Shown: positions 1 through 15,188 of the stretch, in pieces
Layout of the letters: each line of letters starts with the position of its first letter
Position numbering within the stretch: position 1 is the first letter of the stretch
DNA from: Cristatella mucedo
Taxonomy: Eukaryota > Bryozoa > Phylactolaemata > Cristatellidae
DNA: 64,000 nucleotides
NCBI GenBank assembly: GCA_009760855.2
Contig: WPIO01000271.1
Coordinates: 86,001 to 150,000 of the forward strand
Reading direction: 5' to 3'
Made by a program: the position numbers and the translations under genes
The notes under the pieces: generated by a model
Told to the model about the DNA's origin: nothing
Databases searched by the model: none
What the model saw: only the letters and a program-made list of their open reading frames with translations

Positions 1-859
1 CCAGTTGCTATTCGTCAATGAGCTTCGTAGATTTGATCGTTGCACGTCATGTAAAGCAGTTTAGAGTTGCTTTATAAATGAAAGGGACGACTGATGAATT
101 GGAAGAGAAAGAGGCTGCGGTATTAACAAAAACCTTGTCAAACTATCCTTCGCATTCACAGTAGAAGAAAATTGCGAAGGTAACTAATGGATACGCCCTA
201 CCTAGGGGCCCTTGGCTCCGCCCACTTGTTACTCAGCAGTTGCTTCACTTTATGTTGCATCAGAAAAGACACGTCACTCTTCGAGAATAACGGCACTATC
301 GTGCGTCGTTTTAAGATTTCTTGCACACACATCAAACAACTTGCAAGGTTTCTACCGAAAAGAAGAAATACGAGAAACTGCACGGTAGGATTCTGCTTCG
401 TGTAAAATCCTTCAAGTCCAATGAGCTCAAGAGTACCAGTGCTAATGGAAGCCTTAGGGCATGTGTGCGAACAACCAAGAAGCAGGAACTGAATGGCTGC
501 ACATCAACGAGCCTGATAGGCCACTTTGACCCTGAAATATTAATTAAAATATTCCGCGATAATGGCTGAAATAGAAATGGGTGGAAAAATGAAATATGAA
601 AAATGAAAAAAAGAAAAATGAAATAGGTCGTGCACACCTGAGAAAGATCGCGTAGCTGAAAACAAAACAACTGCTTGCACGGCCTTTCGGTGGCCACAAA
701 GTCTCACCGCTCGAAAGAGACGAAGGCGAAGAAGCGGGAGCTGAAGCATAAGAAATTTTTAATAAGAAATATTTATATATAATATTAATAAATATTAAGT
801 ATTATTTAACTTTAAATTTAGTAAGAAAAGACTTGGTTTGGTGACTACCGTTGACTTAC
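1..859. other. No gene recognised; intron/flank of Testin-type gene
   Basis: AT-rich near 745-840. Overlapping short frames on both strands, none with splice support or known motif. Downstream LIM exons of the Testin-type gene are not here. Confidence 0.6.
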
Positions 860-1099
860 CACAGGACGTTGGTGTACTTTAAACTTGCCCACAGTGAGGG
901 CCATTTCGTCGCGAAGCATGATAAGGTTAGCCAGTGCCTCTTCATCCGAGGACGACTTGCCACTCTCGGCGGTCGGAGGCGAGAGGTCGAAGTCCTGCAG
1001 GGGCAGCTGCAGGCGTAGCTGACGCTCCCGATGGACCGCCATGCTGGTGTTTTTTGGTAGCTTGCCGCTCATGTGGATTTGTTCCAGAAATTCGTCCAG
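860..1099 (-). CDS. Testin/Limpet-type PET protein, exon with C-terminal half of PET domain
   Basis: 240 bp, 80 codons, phase 0 at both ends. The acceptor is TTTTTACGCCGTAG and the donor a perfect GTAAGT (GTG|GTAAGT). It starts LDEFLEQIHMSGKLP, which aligns with the PET stretch ending in LP after WAPPG, and carries ERQLRLQLPLQDFD, the conserved R-x-QL-x-x-QLP-x-x-D element. An acidic/serine insert follows, then a helix (EEALANLIMLRDEMALTVGK) matching the Testin/LMCD1 segment just before the LIM domains. Joined to the 7646 exon it gives a continuous PET domain. The three LIM domains expected in Testin (six in Limpet) would lie left of base 1, so the gene is cut by the window edge. The intron to the previous exon is 6.5 kb and holds LINE and SINE insertions. 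Testin, LMCD1 and Limpet orthology cannot be separated without the LIM exons. Confidence 0.87.
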
Positions 1100-2102
1100 C
1101 TACGGCGTAAAAATAGCACATAATTTTAGCGTCGATAGGCTGTCATTTTTGAGGCGATTCTTTTTAAGGAAGCTCGAACGAATCGTGCAAAAATGTCAAG
1201 CCTTAGTCGCTGCTGCAACAAGCACGAATTTAAATGGCCCAATGTTTGATGCAACTGCCAGAAGCTGCTGGTATGCTCTGAAGGGCATGAGCTAAAGCAT
1301 CAACTAGACGCCAGCACCTGTGGTGAAAGCAGGCTCTTACGTCTCTCGTTAGTCACGAAATTCTGCTCAGCAGACGTTACTCTGCTTCGAAAAAATTGCT
1401 CACACATGCCAGAGCGTAGTCCGACAAACATTCGAATCTCAAATAAAAAAACAGACGGCGTATGTATTCATTCAATTTGAAATGTCTCGGAACATAATTG
1501 ATACGGCATCGTTCCCCATTGTTTAGTGTGCGCCATCATTTGTCGGGTCACAGAGACCGTGACCTACGTCGCCTTGCAAACAGGATGCACAGTTTGATCC
1601 CATATTTTTCTTGCTGGTACAACGTGAGAATGTGGCAGCGAAAAAAGTGGGGTAGAATGCCGTAGTTTGAAACTCGATCGCTAATGCTAATCCTCTTCTC
1701 CCTGACATGTAATTCGTAAGCCACGGAGTAAATTGACGTAATAACAATGCCCAAAAAGGCATGCGGTATACAATGAAGCTAGTGAAACATGACCAGGCTG
1801 ATGCGACAAAGTAATATTTACTGCATAAATTTGAAATTCTTAATGCGGCTAGGACTTGGATAGATTTGCTGGCCTAAATAGCGAGCAATCTAGTCGAGGA
1901 ATAACCGTCGAGGCATTCAGACAGAGATATTCAGCCGCTGCTCGCGTTGCCACAGGCAGGAGCTGAACTCGCGGCTCTGTCACAAATTAATGTCGCTCGC
2001 AGAGCGTACAGCAAAGGCTGAAACCGACAGCAAATTAATTAATTAATTAATCTAGCTACAATAAAGCATCTGGAGGAGGATTGCGTAAATATGTAATAAC
2101 AT
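1100..2102. other. Intron, nothing recognised
   Basis: Part of the 6.5-kb intron between PET exons. Contains a (TTAA)n run at 2035-2050 and no supported feature. Confidence 0.6.
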
Positions 2103-3045
2103 ACTAATACTACTACTAATAATACATTTGCATACCGCCCTCAGATAACCGAATCTCTTTCTGGGCACTTGACAGATGGTGCATAAAAAGCGTTACCACA
2201 TGATGGGTGGTAGCATCCGCAAGCAGCAGGCGCAGTGTAAGCAAGTACATCCACAAGAAGAACGAATCACAAGGACCCACCAACTGCTGTAGTAAACAGG
2301 TGTGTCTTAAGCTTCTTTTTGAATGCACTCATGTTAGGGACATTGTGACGTGCATTGGTAGTGAGTACCAGGCTTTGGGAGCATAGGAACTAAAAGCACG
2401 ATCTCAAACGGTTTTGAGGTGTATATGAGGTATTGCTAAACGATTCGAGTCAGAACGGCAGGTTGTACGATTCTCCCCCCCGCCCCCCCCCGTGAAGGGA
2501 ACTCTGATAGATAGTCGGGAGCCAAAGAATGAAGGGACAATTCTACAAGTGAGTGACATAACCTCGAAGTCTATACGCTGCTTGATTGGAAGCCAATGCA
2601 GGCCTGCGAGAAGTGGTGCACTGTGGCAACTGCAATGCTCACGACAGACGAGCCTAGCTGCCGAGTTTTGCGCCAACTGTAAGCGCCCTATTGCACGCGC
2701 AGGAGATGAGCAAGCAATGAGCTACAGAAGTCAAGATATGTCAGAAATGCATGGGCCACTTGGGATGCAGTATCCTTGTCTAAACAAGCCCGAATTTATT
2801 TTGGCGACGTTATGCAGCTGAAAGTAGGCAGACTTGACTGTGGAGCCGACGTTATTGTCTAATAAAAGGTCACCTTGGAACAGGACACGTAGATTTCGTG
2901 CAGATTCAACAGGAAATGCGCCGATGAATCCAGTATAATTCTAGTATAACTCAGGTTCGTTTTTTGTCATTCCATTTAAGTACGTTGGCTGTCATCCATG
3001 TGCAGATGTCATCAATGCAAATTTAACTTCCTAGTTGAAAGACAT
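2103..3045 (-). mobile_element. LINE family A, 5'-truncated copy
   Basis: Minus-strand fragment of an L2/CR1-like non-LTR retrotransposon. The C-terminal polymerase segment at 2404-2676 has NSAARLVCREH and LLAGLHWLPIKQRIDFEVMS, typical of this superfamily. The 3' end shows the family A signature (CTAGAAAGAGATT... then CTCTGAGGGCGCTATATCAA in consensus orientation) at about 2125-2160, and a TA/ATT-rich tail at 2103. The frame is broken by a poly-C run at 2477-2491 and other changes, so it is a dead copy. Confidence 0.72.
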
Positions 3046-3157
3046 TTGAGGAACGAGCGCTTTCTCTTGAGAGAGGTCTCGCGAGCAAGTGACTCCAAGC
3101 TTCGCAAGTGCCTGCACAGTGCTAATAATGGATGGCGATGCTACTAAATGGAAAGTA

Positions 3158-3216
3158 CATAGAAAGAGATTGAGTTCACTGAAGGCGCTATATCAAATGT
3201 ATTTTCATTATTATTA
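3158..3216 (+). mobile_element. LINE family A 3'-end fragment
   Basis: Only the terminal signature remains: AGAAAGAGATTGAGTTCACT, then GAAGGCGCTATATCAAATGT and an ATT-rich tail. It lies opposite in orientation to the copy at 2103-3045. Confidence 0.55.
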
Positions 3217-6200
3217 TCTGGTCGAAGCATGGAGCCAGATGGCAGTGATTGTCGTCAAGGGGAGCATTTCGGTGCAGCATCCACCTTGGTTAATAAATTT
3301 TGGCTAGTTTATACATAAGCAAACCCCCAATATAGTAAGCATTGAACCTAGCTAACGCTAAAGACTTGGAGACGAAGGGAGAAGTCACATGAAAGAAAGC
3401 TCGCTATCCAATGAAGAAGAACAATCCAGACACAAAAAGCCAAAAGATGTGCCTAGCGATGGACGACGTGGTCCTACAGAACAAAAAAAGTAGCACAAAG
3501 CCAGCAAAATCTTGTGAGTGTATTATTATGGTAAGACTGCAAAAATCTCATCTCTAATCATATTGACCAGCCTCTTTTCCAGTATAACTTAAGTACCTAC
3601 CGGATGATTCAGTTGTAAGTGCCCACAAAGTGATTTAATTATCTTAGAGTGTTATAAAATGCTTCATCATAATTATTTTGAAGGTAAGCACGTTGTTAAT
3701 GCGATGCCTTACGAAGGGTGTGGAATGGGCACCATGAAACCGATCTAAGAAGCAGCACGATTCTGGATGAACCTTGGCTGGACTAGCCGAAACGAACCGC
3801 TAAGAGTTGACGTCATTGCACCGCAAATGGATGACGACACCGGCTCCGCGTTGAAGAAGGTTCGGCATGCTGCAATGCGCTTTTAATGTCTGGGGAATAA
3901 CGTCCAAGTTATAAGCACGGAAAGCGTGGAGGCGTCTGCTCAAACTACCATTAGCATAAGCTGCCGACAGTACGACCGCAGGAGGAGGCACCACTTTTCC
4001 TGCTCCGACTGGATAATGTAGACCAAGAAAAGCTCGTTCAACTTTGTCTTGGCGAGCAACCAATCCCGAGTAGGGCGCTCAGACGAAGTCTGGTGGATTC
4101 TTGATTTGGATATCGCATTCCGATACCGGATAGCCATCAAGGGGTTTAATGGAACGAAGCACAATTCCGCTGTAAGTGGCACGCGAAAGCACGAATGTCT
4201 CAGACGAATGAGCTTTCTGTCGGTGCAGCATTAATCGACATTCGATTGAGCTGTGGCTAAGGCGGCCACACAAAAATACCGTTATGTCTAATACCGAGCG
4301 ACTAATACGTAAACGGTAAAAACCTGTACTGTCAGTGAGTCCTACGAAGCAGCTGGAAAGACTGACGCAGCGTTGCTTTAAGTAAAAGCACGTGAACATG
4401 AAGCCATTAGTTTAGAAGTGTTTCGCTCCTAAGCAGAACCAGAGAACTAAAAGGATCTTTAAATGTAAAAATCCGTGAATATTTAGAGAGCAAGAAGGCG
4501 TGCGTGAGTGAGCGAGATAATGTGGGAGAGCGACAGGGATGTGTGACTTCGAAAGACCTTCTTAACAAATTTTCCAGAAATCATATATTGGAGACTAAAT
4601 ACGAACTGGCAGGGATGTTCCACCTTCCCACTGAGCTCACCTATCAGCCGAGGAAATTTATCGGACCACCAGAGCTCTCAGATCACATTGGAAGAGAATA
4701 GATCAGATATTTGTATAATTAGGCTTGAATTGGCGAATCGGCAGGTTTACGAGTAGGAATTATAGGAATTGTAAGAATTCAGATTTGGCTTGTGCACAGA
4801 GGATCTCGAATAAAATCAGCTGCTCCAAAAATTTTTGAACGACTGGATACAAAAACATAAGGTGGGTACTCATAAAAAGCTCCGATGTGAGCTGCTTTTA
4901 TAGGCACACAGCGTCGTCAGAATTACTGTGCTGAGTTAATTTAAAAGTGAAAAGCATTCCGACATTTCGGTTAACTAGCATGTGCATTTAGCTCTCATTA
5001 CGGATACGTATAAGCGGCGCACGAAATTTTAGAAATGCTGTCCAATCTGGCTCAACTATATGATAGAAGATTTGCATTCGTGCCTTGAAAAAAACAGATT
5101 TCCTATTAGGCTTTATTCAGGAAAGCAGGAGAAATCGGCACTCTGCTTCTCTCTAGCCTGTCGATGTAGTGAGCACGGGCACGCGTCCATGCGTGCCCGT
5201 TCATGCTTCTGTGTTGGTGGTATGTGCGTGTTCGCATCTGCAAGATGGAGGAGCCGAATGTGCTTGAAAGCGCATGCGCGCATTAGAGGTCGCTGCCGGG
5301 CCTCCGTCTGACCCGAAATTCTATTAAAACGCCGCGTCTCCTTCGACGCCAGAGTCGTCGCTGGCAAGCCATCAGTGCGAGGACTGAACAAAACAATGGA
5401 ATAGTGACCAGATCTCAAAACGGATTGGAGAGACCCTGACCTAAGCCGGACTCGTCTGTTCTAGGTCAGGCTGAATAGGAGCAGGGTGCCTGGCTTCAGG
5501 GTAGCGACAGCCCCGTGTCCCTTTTCCAGCTGCTTAAAAATACCGCTCAATAATTTCGACAGGAATGAATCTAAATTGCTAATTCTTACATATTTCCTCG
5601 GTATTAACATATGGGTCTTTCTCTCTCCCTCTCTCTTTCTCGCTCTCTGCAACTTCATGACAATTGTCATCTCGAGCAATCTTATACAATTGTAAGTTCA
5701 TCGGAAGATGCACGGAGGAATGTCGGCCATATTGCCATACAATTTGGTCTATCGTAAGTACAGAAAACAGGAGGACGGACGAAGCTCTCTCAGTCAGCCT
5801 CAGTCTTCGGATCAGTAGATGTCCATTAGCATCACCGAGTGACCGGATCAAAAGTCGCTCTCGTGAGTAATGTGTGAATGCATAAAAGTTTGACTCTGCG
5901 TTAATTTCACGTCTACTACAACCAGCAAGCTACACGTCAAAGACAGATCCCAGAACAAAAACTTGGTTTAACCAGCACTTTATTGTGTATATGATGCAGC
6001 AGAGCATTTTTGAAGAGGGTAAGTGAAATAAAGTAAAGTTAGGCTGATAAGACTGCTGCTGAAACTAAAGATATCAAGTAATTGCTTGAATGTACGCATA
6101 TACCAGGGTGTGGGTAGTGAAATACGAGCTCATTACTCATTGGCTACGACCCAGTCTACGAGACTGTTCACCCAACGCCCACTATTAAACAAACTCAGGT

Positions 6201-7645
6201 ACAGGCCTTTCGAATAAGTGTGGTCACTTCACGGACGGAGAGATCAGGAGGGCAGAGCATTCGTTTTATCAAAAGTGTCAATTCTATAGCGATTTCTGCC
6301 TCCAAGGGACAAATCTTGGGCTGAAGAAAAGACCTTTATAGAAGCTAGAAGCGGCGACTGCTGGCGAAGTGACGAAATGAAAGCTCGTAGAAATATAAGC
6401 CATCAGTATACATTTACGTTACGTCCTAGCTCCAGTGCCTACAAAAGAAGTCCCTAGAGAGCAATTATCCAGAGAGCTCTATCGAAAGCCTACATCCTAG
6501 CGATAAGCCCGGAGAGAGCTTGCAGCTAAGCGGCTCAGCAGTTCGTTGTCCTCACGAACTACCGTATACATTCACCTGAGAATATAAGTTTATATTCTTT
6601 TGAGTTTCTTTTTTGAATATACAGACATCTAGAGGGCCATGTATGGAGTCCATTGCCGTCGTAGAATTCAAAATAAACTCAATTACTTAAAATACAATCA
6701 GCCTCTTGTTGTATTTCATTCACCATAGCGATTAAAAAGTTTTGCAGTCTTTTAATCAATCTGAATGCATGCCTTGCTTTGGCCCAGGGATAGGTGCTTG
6801 CCTTTAATGACCAAGGTCGTAGGGTCGCGAAGCATACATGAAGCACCTGGATATAGTTTTCTCAGGGTGCAATACAAATTTCACATATTTTCATTTACTT
6901 AAGATGGGTGCCCTGCTTCATTTCATTCAAGCCTATTTAGTTTCTACGGCATTCGCATGAGATATGGCGAGCCAGCCTCATTCTACAAGATCCAGAGGGC
7001 AAATGGAAAGTGAGGGCCTGGTCTGCTAAAACTGCCGGCAGGGTTATGATCTTTAAAACAGTTTACCGGAGACCATCAAATAGATCCCACAGCTGGTGGT
7101 TTGGATGAGTCTGCGTTGGTTGATGCAGGGTACGAACTCACTAGTTCCACTTAACAAAGAGCTGGAAGCAGGGGAGAGGGAGCCGGGGGAGGGTAGGGAG
7201 GGTATGGTTTGAAGCTTTACAGAGGCGCCCGAACGTCATAATTATTGGACGAACTGGTAGTAAGGCCAGGCCAATAAGCTTTGTGACCGCGTGATGGCTC
7301 ATGGTTAGTCAACGGTTCTGCAGCCCAAGGTCTCTGGTAGACTCTCGCAGCGGCTAAAATTTGTTCGGCCGTCGTTTTACCCTTGACGTGACTTTTCTCA
7401 GCGGAGCAAATGTGCCGCCTGACTGACGGAAAAGAGGCAACCGGCAGCCACTTCCAACAATGCAAGCGATTTACAAAAAATTCAACACTCAGTATGCCCA
7501 CGTATCTGCGTAAGATAACTGCATGAGACAACAAGATTCACGTTACTGGCCGTGCGATTTACTACGAGGCAGGGATATCTCGATCGATTGAATTTTAAAT
7601 CTTTGACTGCTGTAGCATGCTCACGAAAGAGACCGCGGTGACTAC
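3217..7645. other. Intron, mostly unassigned
   Basis: The rest of the large intron apart from the SINE at 6785. Holds a 10-bp perfect hairpin (5175-5200, arms ACGGGCACGC/GCGTGCCCGT). Minus frames at 3800-4400 are open in two frames but match nothing I know. Confidence 0.55.
6785..6900 (+). mobile_element. SINE type 2 copy
   Basis: tRNA-like head with a B-box-type GGTCGTAGGGTCGCGAAGC, then an A-rich link and the 3' half resembling the family A LINE tail (AGCACCTGGATATAG, TCTCAGGGTGCAATACAA). It is diverged and lies in the intron of the Testin-type gene. Confidence 0.45.
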
Positions 7646-7865
7646 CTGTTCCTTCGGAACGCCTTCAGGAGCCCACGGGTACATGCCATTGGTGGCCGAG
7701 ACTTTAACAGAAGCAGGAGTCGGAGGGCTGGCGGCATCGCTTGACGCGTGGCCGAGTCTGGCAGCTTTTGGTGCAATGCGAAGCTTCTGCCATAGCGCCC
7801 TCAGCTCGGCCACGCCGTAGTCCACGTGCTCATTGAGTGGGCAGCAGCAGTTGCTGCACATGTTT
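7646..7865 (-). CDS. Testin/Limpet-type PET protein, exon with second cysteine cluster and start of PET domain
   Basis: Second identified exon, 220 bp. It starts after a strong acceptor (CCGTCTGTTTTCAG) and finishes the arginine codon left by the 10112-10204 exon. The protein reads CSNCCCPLNEHVD, the counterpart of the Testin CRNCKC..EEHDV zinc-binding segment. A variable serine/proline/alanine linker of about 35 residues follows, then YPWAPEGVPKEQ, the hallmark PET start (Y-x-W-[AV]-P-x-G). The donor is CAG|GTAGTC, weaker than the usual GTAAGT/GTGAGT, but it leaves phase 0, exactly what the next exon needs. Reading through the donor adds 15 unrelated residues and a stop, so splicing there is much more likely. 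The first-to-second cluster spacing and the linker are slightly shorter than I recall for human Testin. Confidence 0.87.
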
Positions 7866-10111
<2,246 letters not shown>

Positions 10112-10204
10112 CTCCACCCATGTTTGACGAATTTTGGACATTTCTCGCATTTCAAGCAGGGCTTAGAGTGACTCATAGCACCACCGTCGGCCAAGGTCTG
10201 GCAG
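10112..10204 (-). CDS. Testin/Limpet-type PET protein, exon with first cysteine cluster
   Basis: Most upstream exon found of a minus-strand gene. It encodes about 30 residues ending in PCLKCEKC and FVKHGWR, matching the PCLKC...C...H-x-WR signature at the N-terminus of Testin and LMCD1. The acceptor is good (TTCCTGCCAATTAATCTCAG before 10204) and the donor is GTGAGC right after 10112. The exon ends two bases into a codon, which the next exon (7646-7865) completes, so WR is followed by N-M-C as Testin has WR-K-I-C. A methionine 14 codons before the end of the PCLKC cluster region (in GGAMSHSK) could be the start codon; otherwise a further 5' exon exists. An alternative AG 12 bases into the exon would change the entry phase. 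Testin-group proteins are cytoplasmic adaptors at focal adhesions and actin. Seen: motif, splice sites, phase. Inferred: orthology. Confidence 0.85.
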
Positions 10205-10834
10205 CTGAGATTAATTGGCAGGAAACAGCTGCCTGAAAGAAAATGATTAAGATTTTTCTCGGCAATCCGGCATTTCAAGACATTCGCGAACAACGTCAAT
10301 CGCACACACGAAGAACAGTCTCAAGCAAGAAGATCCAGCTAACCGGAAGTCAGAATCTGTTACTTCACCATTAGAGAAACTATTTCATTATCTCGCGAGA
10401 CTCCAAAATAACATGGTTCATTTAGCACACACCAGATTGAAGCTAAACCACTGCCATCAAGCAAGCTAAATGTCCGGTGATGCCAAATGATGATTTAGCC
10501 AAGCGTATCTCTCAAATCTTTATTGGTAAGATAGTAAAGAGTAGGGGCTCTGTCGCCTCAGTACGGTCCTGTCTTTACTGCAAGCCTTCATCCATCACTC
10601 TTTTTCTCCTCTCCTTTTTCCTGAATGACTATATTTCACTCAACGCTAAATTTGTCTCCCATGATAAGCAAACACCGATAGTCCTCTAGACCTTGCTCCA
10701 CCAGCTCTCCTTGTGCGACGAATAGACCATATATACATATACATACATACATACAAACAAACAAACATACATACATACATACATAAATACATACATACAC
10801 ACATACATCCATACATACGTCGGTGTGTGCGCGT

Positions 10835-10874
<40 letters not shown>

Positions 10875-13464
10875 ATGTGTGCGTGTGTGTGCGTGTTTGT
10901 GTGCGCGTGTGTGTGTGCGCGTGTGCATATGCGTGTGTGGTGGGTGCAATCGTAGAACCTCATTTAAAAGTATACACTTATCCATTACAATTTAGGCAGC
11001 TTTCGCCCAGCCTTCCTTCTACCTTTCTTATCCAAGACCTTTGCAGGATTAGTTGCGAAGCAACTAAAAAATTACATCGTTAAATCTTGCGAGCAAGTTC
11101 TAATCAAGATTTTTTGAGCTAGCCATTCCTTAATTTCTGGTTTACAATGACCTTCTCAGTAAGTGCGATCAGGATAGTTCAGCCTTTGTAAATATTGACC
11201 AGCAGATCTTCAGCAGCGCTTGCTCTAACGCGAAAGTATCACAGGCACAGTTCTGCACTTGGTTAGGTTCAAAATCCGTAAAAAGATTCCAGCAAATACA
11301 TGTAAATGGTCATCCGGGGAGCGACTCAAGTATGGTTTGTTTGCCACAGTTGCTCTGTCTTCTCTTTCATTTTGCCATCTACACTCTCCCACTGGCCGAT
11401 TGCTTTGCCCAACGTTATCGTAGCATTCGTTTCAATTCAGATGATACCAAGTTCTACTACCCTTTTACGCCTAGCCCTTCATTCGACTCACCCAGTGCGC
11501 TGCAGCTTGCATCCACGACATTCGCACTTGGATGGCCATCAACTTTCGGAATCTTAAAAATATACAGGCCAACCTAATGATTATAGGCATATCTAGGAAG
11601 TCAAGGAATTTTTAAGTGACCTCGCCCTCAAGATTGGCTCGTCAAGCACCCGGCAACTCTCGTGGCCATCTCCACGTGTATCATCTGAGCGTTCTATTCT
11701 GATATTCCGGCATTGTGTCATTGCGTATGCGAATTTTCCTCCACTTTCCAGTCCGCTTGCTGCTTGCAGAGGAAGAATGGGGGCAAACAAGGATCACAAC
11801 CTACTTCGATAACAGTGCTTCGAAAGCAGAGCTAGCTTGCCTGTTTGTGAGCCCTCAAGTCGAGACTGCTGGTCAATGCTCTTAATCGTCTGCAACTGGT
11901 ACACAACTCAGCAGCTCGACGGGGGTGTAGTTAACTGCGTAGCTGTTTTGGCTTACAGCTCGGGACAGTTCGCTTGCACCAACTTGCCTTGATCCGACCT
12001 TCTTGCTCTCCCCTAGTGTGTGTGTGTGCGCTCGCTCTCTCGCGCCACCGGCCTCTCAGCGTCTAGCCAAGTCGAAGCACCTCTCGCACTACATGCAAAT
12101 TTGTTGGTGGTCTAGCCTCCAGCTAGTAGGCATCGAAGGTCTAGAGCTGGCTTCCAGATGTGGTTACAACTTGCCATGGCCTGCATCATTTAAGTGTCAT
12201 CTAAAGACTTATCCGTTCCTGTCACCTTTCCCATCGATCTAGTAAACTTACGGTTACCCCGTGCTCTGCCTGCTTACTGTGCATGACTCATTGCATGTTA
12301 CTGGCCAGAGGTCCTGCTAACGGGTGGCACTAAGTGTCTTATTGTTTGCTTTTAAATGCTGGCCTAAGCGTGATATTTTCCTGGAACGCGTCTGCTTGAG
12401 CATGGTAAGTGCAGGACACCAATTTTTTGTTATTGGTTCTCTTGAAAGGAGCTGTAAGGTACTCGAATCAGGATTCGATTATCTTAGGACAGTACGACAG
12501 TATTACAAGCGCCATTTTATTTCTAAACTTAAATTTCCGGCAGCAATCTCTCTGGCCACTGGTTCTTAGCTCATTGGTAATGTGCTCGCACTTATAGAAC
12601 TAGATTATGAGTGCAAGTCCTGCTGTAGATATTTCCTAAGTGACTGCTGCAAGCAACCAGGACTCTTCTGCCACTATAGAAAAGAGGCTGGCACATCTAT
12701 ACTCTCTTTTTTACATTCCTTAAGTTATCTGGAGTGTGTTTGAAAATATTCTACATGGGGAGTTTTGGGGCAAAAAATACTAACTGATCTATTTCTGGCT
12801 TACTTAATTGGATCTGTCAGGTTCGCAAATAGAAGGCACGCTTGCCATACCTGGTCAAGCTTGAATAATTGAAGCCACAAAGTGCAAGTGCAAAGTGCAA
12901 AGTTTAAAGTGCACGCTGCCCAGCTATCGCGAAGCTGAAGGGGTATTAACCAAAAGCGCTGTGACTCTTGCAGTTTGCTATGTCTGACCCAAGGGTGATA
13001 AAAATTTGCTATTCAACTCGATAGATTTAATGTAAAGCGTATAATGCCTGTCGATTCAAGAGATATTTTTAAACATCGAAGGCTGCACGGAGCTGACAGT
13101 GGTTCATTGAAGACTCTGTATCGTGGTTATACGTGCTTACGTTAAAGCTAATTGAAAGAGACAATGACATTGACAGCATAGCATGGAAATTTCTACTGCG
13201 ACGATGCGTGAGGACGGACCCGAGTAGATGCTTTTCAACAGCTACATAACTCATTGGTTAGACTGGATGGCCTTGATGTGACAGCTTTCATTTCGTTGCT
13301 TAAACTCTTTAAGTCGAGGTTTGATATGAAAGTAAAACACGTTTCATGTTTAAAATAAAAAGGAGCAGTTTATGGTGCTACGGTCGTAGCCTTAATTATG
13401 GGTTTAAGCAGCTCCATGTAAAATTTAGCACTAAAGAGTTTGCTTGGAACTTCTAGACCAAGAA
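10205..13464. other. Upstream region of Testin-type gene, unassigned
   Basis: Apart from the compound microsatellite only weak frames. A tRNA-like remnant (TAGCTCATTGGTAATGTGC, GAGTGCAAGTCCTGC) at 12560-12640 may be an old SINE. Confidence 0.5.
10737..10940 (+). repeat. Compound (CATA)n then (GT)n microsatellite
   Basis: A tetranucleotide block (CATA with CAAA variants) to about 10819 is followed by GT/GC-interrupted (GT)n from 10834. The two blocks are partly complementary in repeat type. Frames here are repeat artefacts. Confidence 0.95.
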
Positions 13465-13610
13465 CTTCATAGCCGTGATGACGCACTAGGTAAGGTGGTT
13501 GCTTTTTACCACCTCGGTGTCGAGGTAGTGGGTTCGAATCCTGCGGTGGGCGATCCTTTATTTCCTTATTGCCGCAGCAAGGGGTGGTGATAGCCGTAAG
13601 GACTCGTCAG
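13465..13610 (+). mobile_element. SINE type 1 copy (tRNA-derived)
   Basis: The best preserved plus-strand head: an A-box-like stretch ACTAGGTAAGGTGGTTGC and a B box GTGGGTTCGAATCCTGC at about 13528, followed by GCGATCCTTTA and a body with GTGGTGATAGCCGTAAGGAC. It is SINE, not a functional tRNA: the acceptor arm does not pair and no CCA-type end is seen. Confidence 0.6.
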
Positions 13611-13994
13611 TCGCAATACAAAGAGAGTTAGTATTTTTTTTGCAAGATTACGCTTTCCTTTAGATTGGCAATGTATCATTTGGAAATTCACTTTCTTTAA
13701 GAGGACGTCCATAAAGCTGCTTGCGGTGAAGGTAGCGTTTGGTTGCATACTTCTAAGTAAGAATCAAACAAAAAAACAAGTGAGTAGGATCTCCCTTGTC
13801 TACGGAATAGTATTCTATCAGGGGAAGCGATGCCCATTATTTTTACAAATAACAGTAGTCAAGTAAAGAAAACTAAAATAAAAATCAAATTGAGCACTAA
13901 AATATACAATAAATCAAGTCAAACGAAAGAAAAGTTCGTATTTTGCATTAACAATAAATTGGGCTTCCGTCTCGAGTAACTCGCTTAAAATAAA

Positions 13995-14090
13995 AACCAC
14001 TCCGCTAGATGGCTCGAGCCCTGCAGCATATATAAAGCGCCTGGATAAAAATTAAATTCTCCTGTGCTGTATACGATGAGTTATATCGTT
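13995..14090 (+). mobile_element. SINE type 2 fragment
   Basis: B-box remnant GGCTCGAGCCCTGC followed by AAAGCGCCTGGATAAAAATT and TCTCCTGTGCTGTATACGAT, the shared SINE2/LINE A 3' module, strongly diverged. Confidence 0.42.
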
Positions 14091-14556
14091 TCTATCTATA
14101 TTTATCACGTGTACATGTAAAATGCATGTATAATTGGTATATGTAATATACTAGAGGATGGCGACCACGAGTGTATTCAGCAGCATTAGGCCGAGGGGCT
14201 TTCGCTTTTAACGTCCTTGATATTTTTAGATGCTAAGAGGTGCCACATACGACCAAGAATGGCACTATTTGTGGGCAGTGCTTAAGTAATTAGGTTGGCA
14301 AGATGAAGTAGCGCCTCAGAAAGTGATACCATGAAATATTTCTTGCCCTTAAAAGTGAAAGAAACAGATACCCTGTATATTTGAGAATGTATGATTGCAT
14401 ATAACGAGCAACTGTGAAGGAGTTGCTGGAGTTAGATAGCTTAATCCTTTGCAGGCCTTGGATCGAAGACACGCTCACGATTACATTAATAGAAGGTCAC
14501 CATTGGAGCACAACTGAAAGAAAGAAATATATATTTTCGTGGGTATCACTATGAGT

Positions 14557-14562
<6 letters not shown>

Positions 14563-14588
<26 letters not shown>

Positions 14589-14646
14589 TACTTAAATATA
14601 TATTTACATGTACATATATATATATATATACATATACATGTACATG

Positions 14647-14681
<35 letters not shown>

Positions 14682-14760
14682 CATCGGTCATTTGTATAGC
14701 ACTTTAAGAGAAGTTAATTTCTATTTAGATGCTTCGCACATGCCACTGGGGTCCAGGGTA
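14563..14760. repeat. (TA)n tract followed by a SINE type 2 fragment
   Basis: (TA)n with TACATG interruptions runs to about 14682. Directly next to it is a minus-strand SINE type 2 3' module (TCATTTGTATAGCACTTTAA, AGAGAAGTTAATT). The AT tract may have grown from the SINE/LINE tail. Confidence 0.75.
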
Positions 14761-15188
14761 GCATTAACTCAAGTCTTTGTGCCTTAGTGAAGTTACAGAC
14801 AGAAATACGTTCATACGTACATGCGTACATGCATGCATACGTGTATACATGCAAGCAGGCACATTTAAATACGTACACAGATGCCTTCATACAGGACCAA
14901 GTCATCAAGTTCGATATACGAGCAGTTATTTGGTCCAAAAAATCATGGCAAATGTGGTGATACAAATGCTTACGCCAAAGGGCTCTGACGAGGCAAGCCC
15001 TGGTAGTCATAGTAACTAAAGGCAAGGCAAGGCAAGGCTAACGCAAGGATGGGCACTACTAAAGGATGCTATGTGAACTTTCCGAATCCCTTGTACCTGT
15101 ATGGAGGGACATGTAGCTTTTGTGCTCGGCTAGTGAATCTTGCTAAAGATCCAGACTTACTAAGACCAAGACCCCTCTGCTGACCTAG

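Noticed and set aside
13465-13610. Functional tRNA gene
   Set aside because: A and B boxes are present but the arms do not fold into a full cloverleaf and the same body follows in other copies; it is a SINE.
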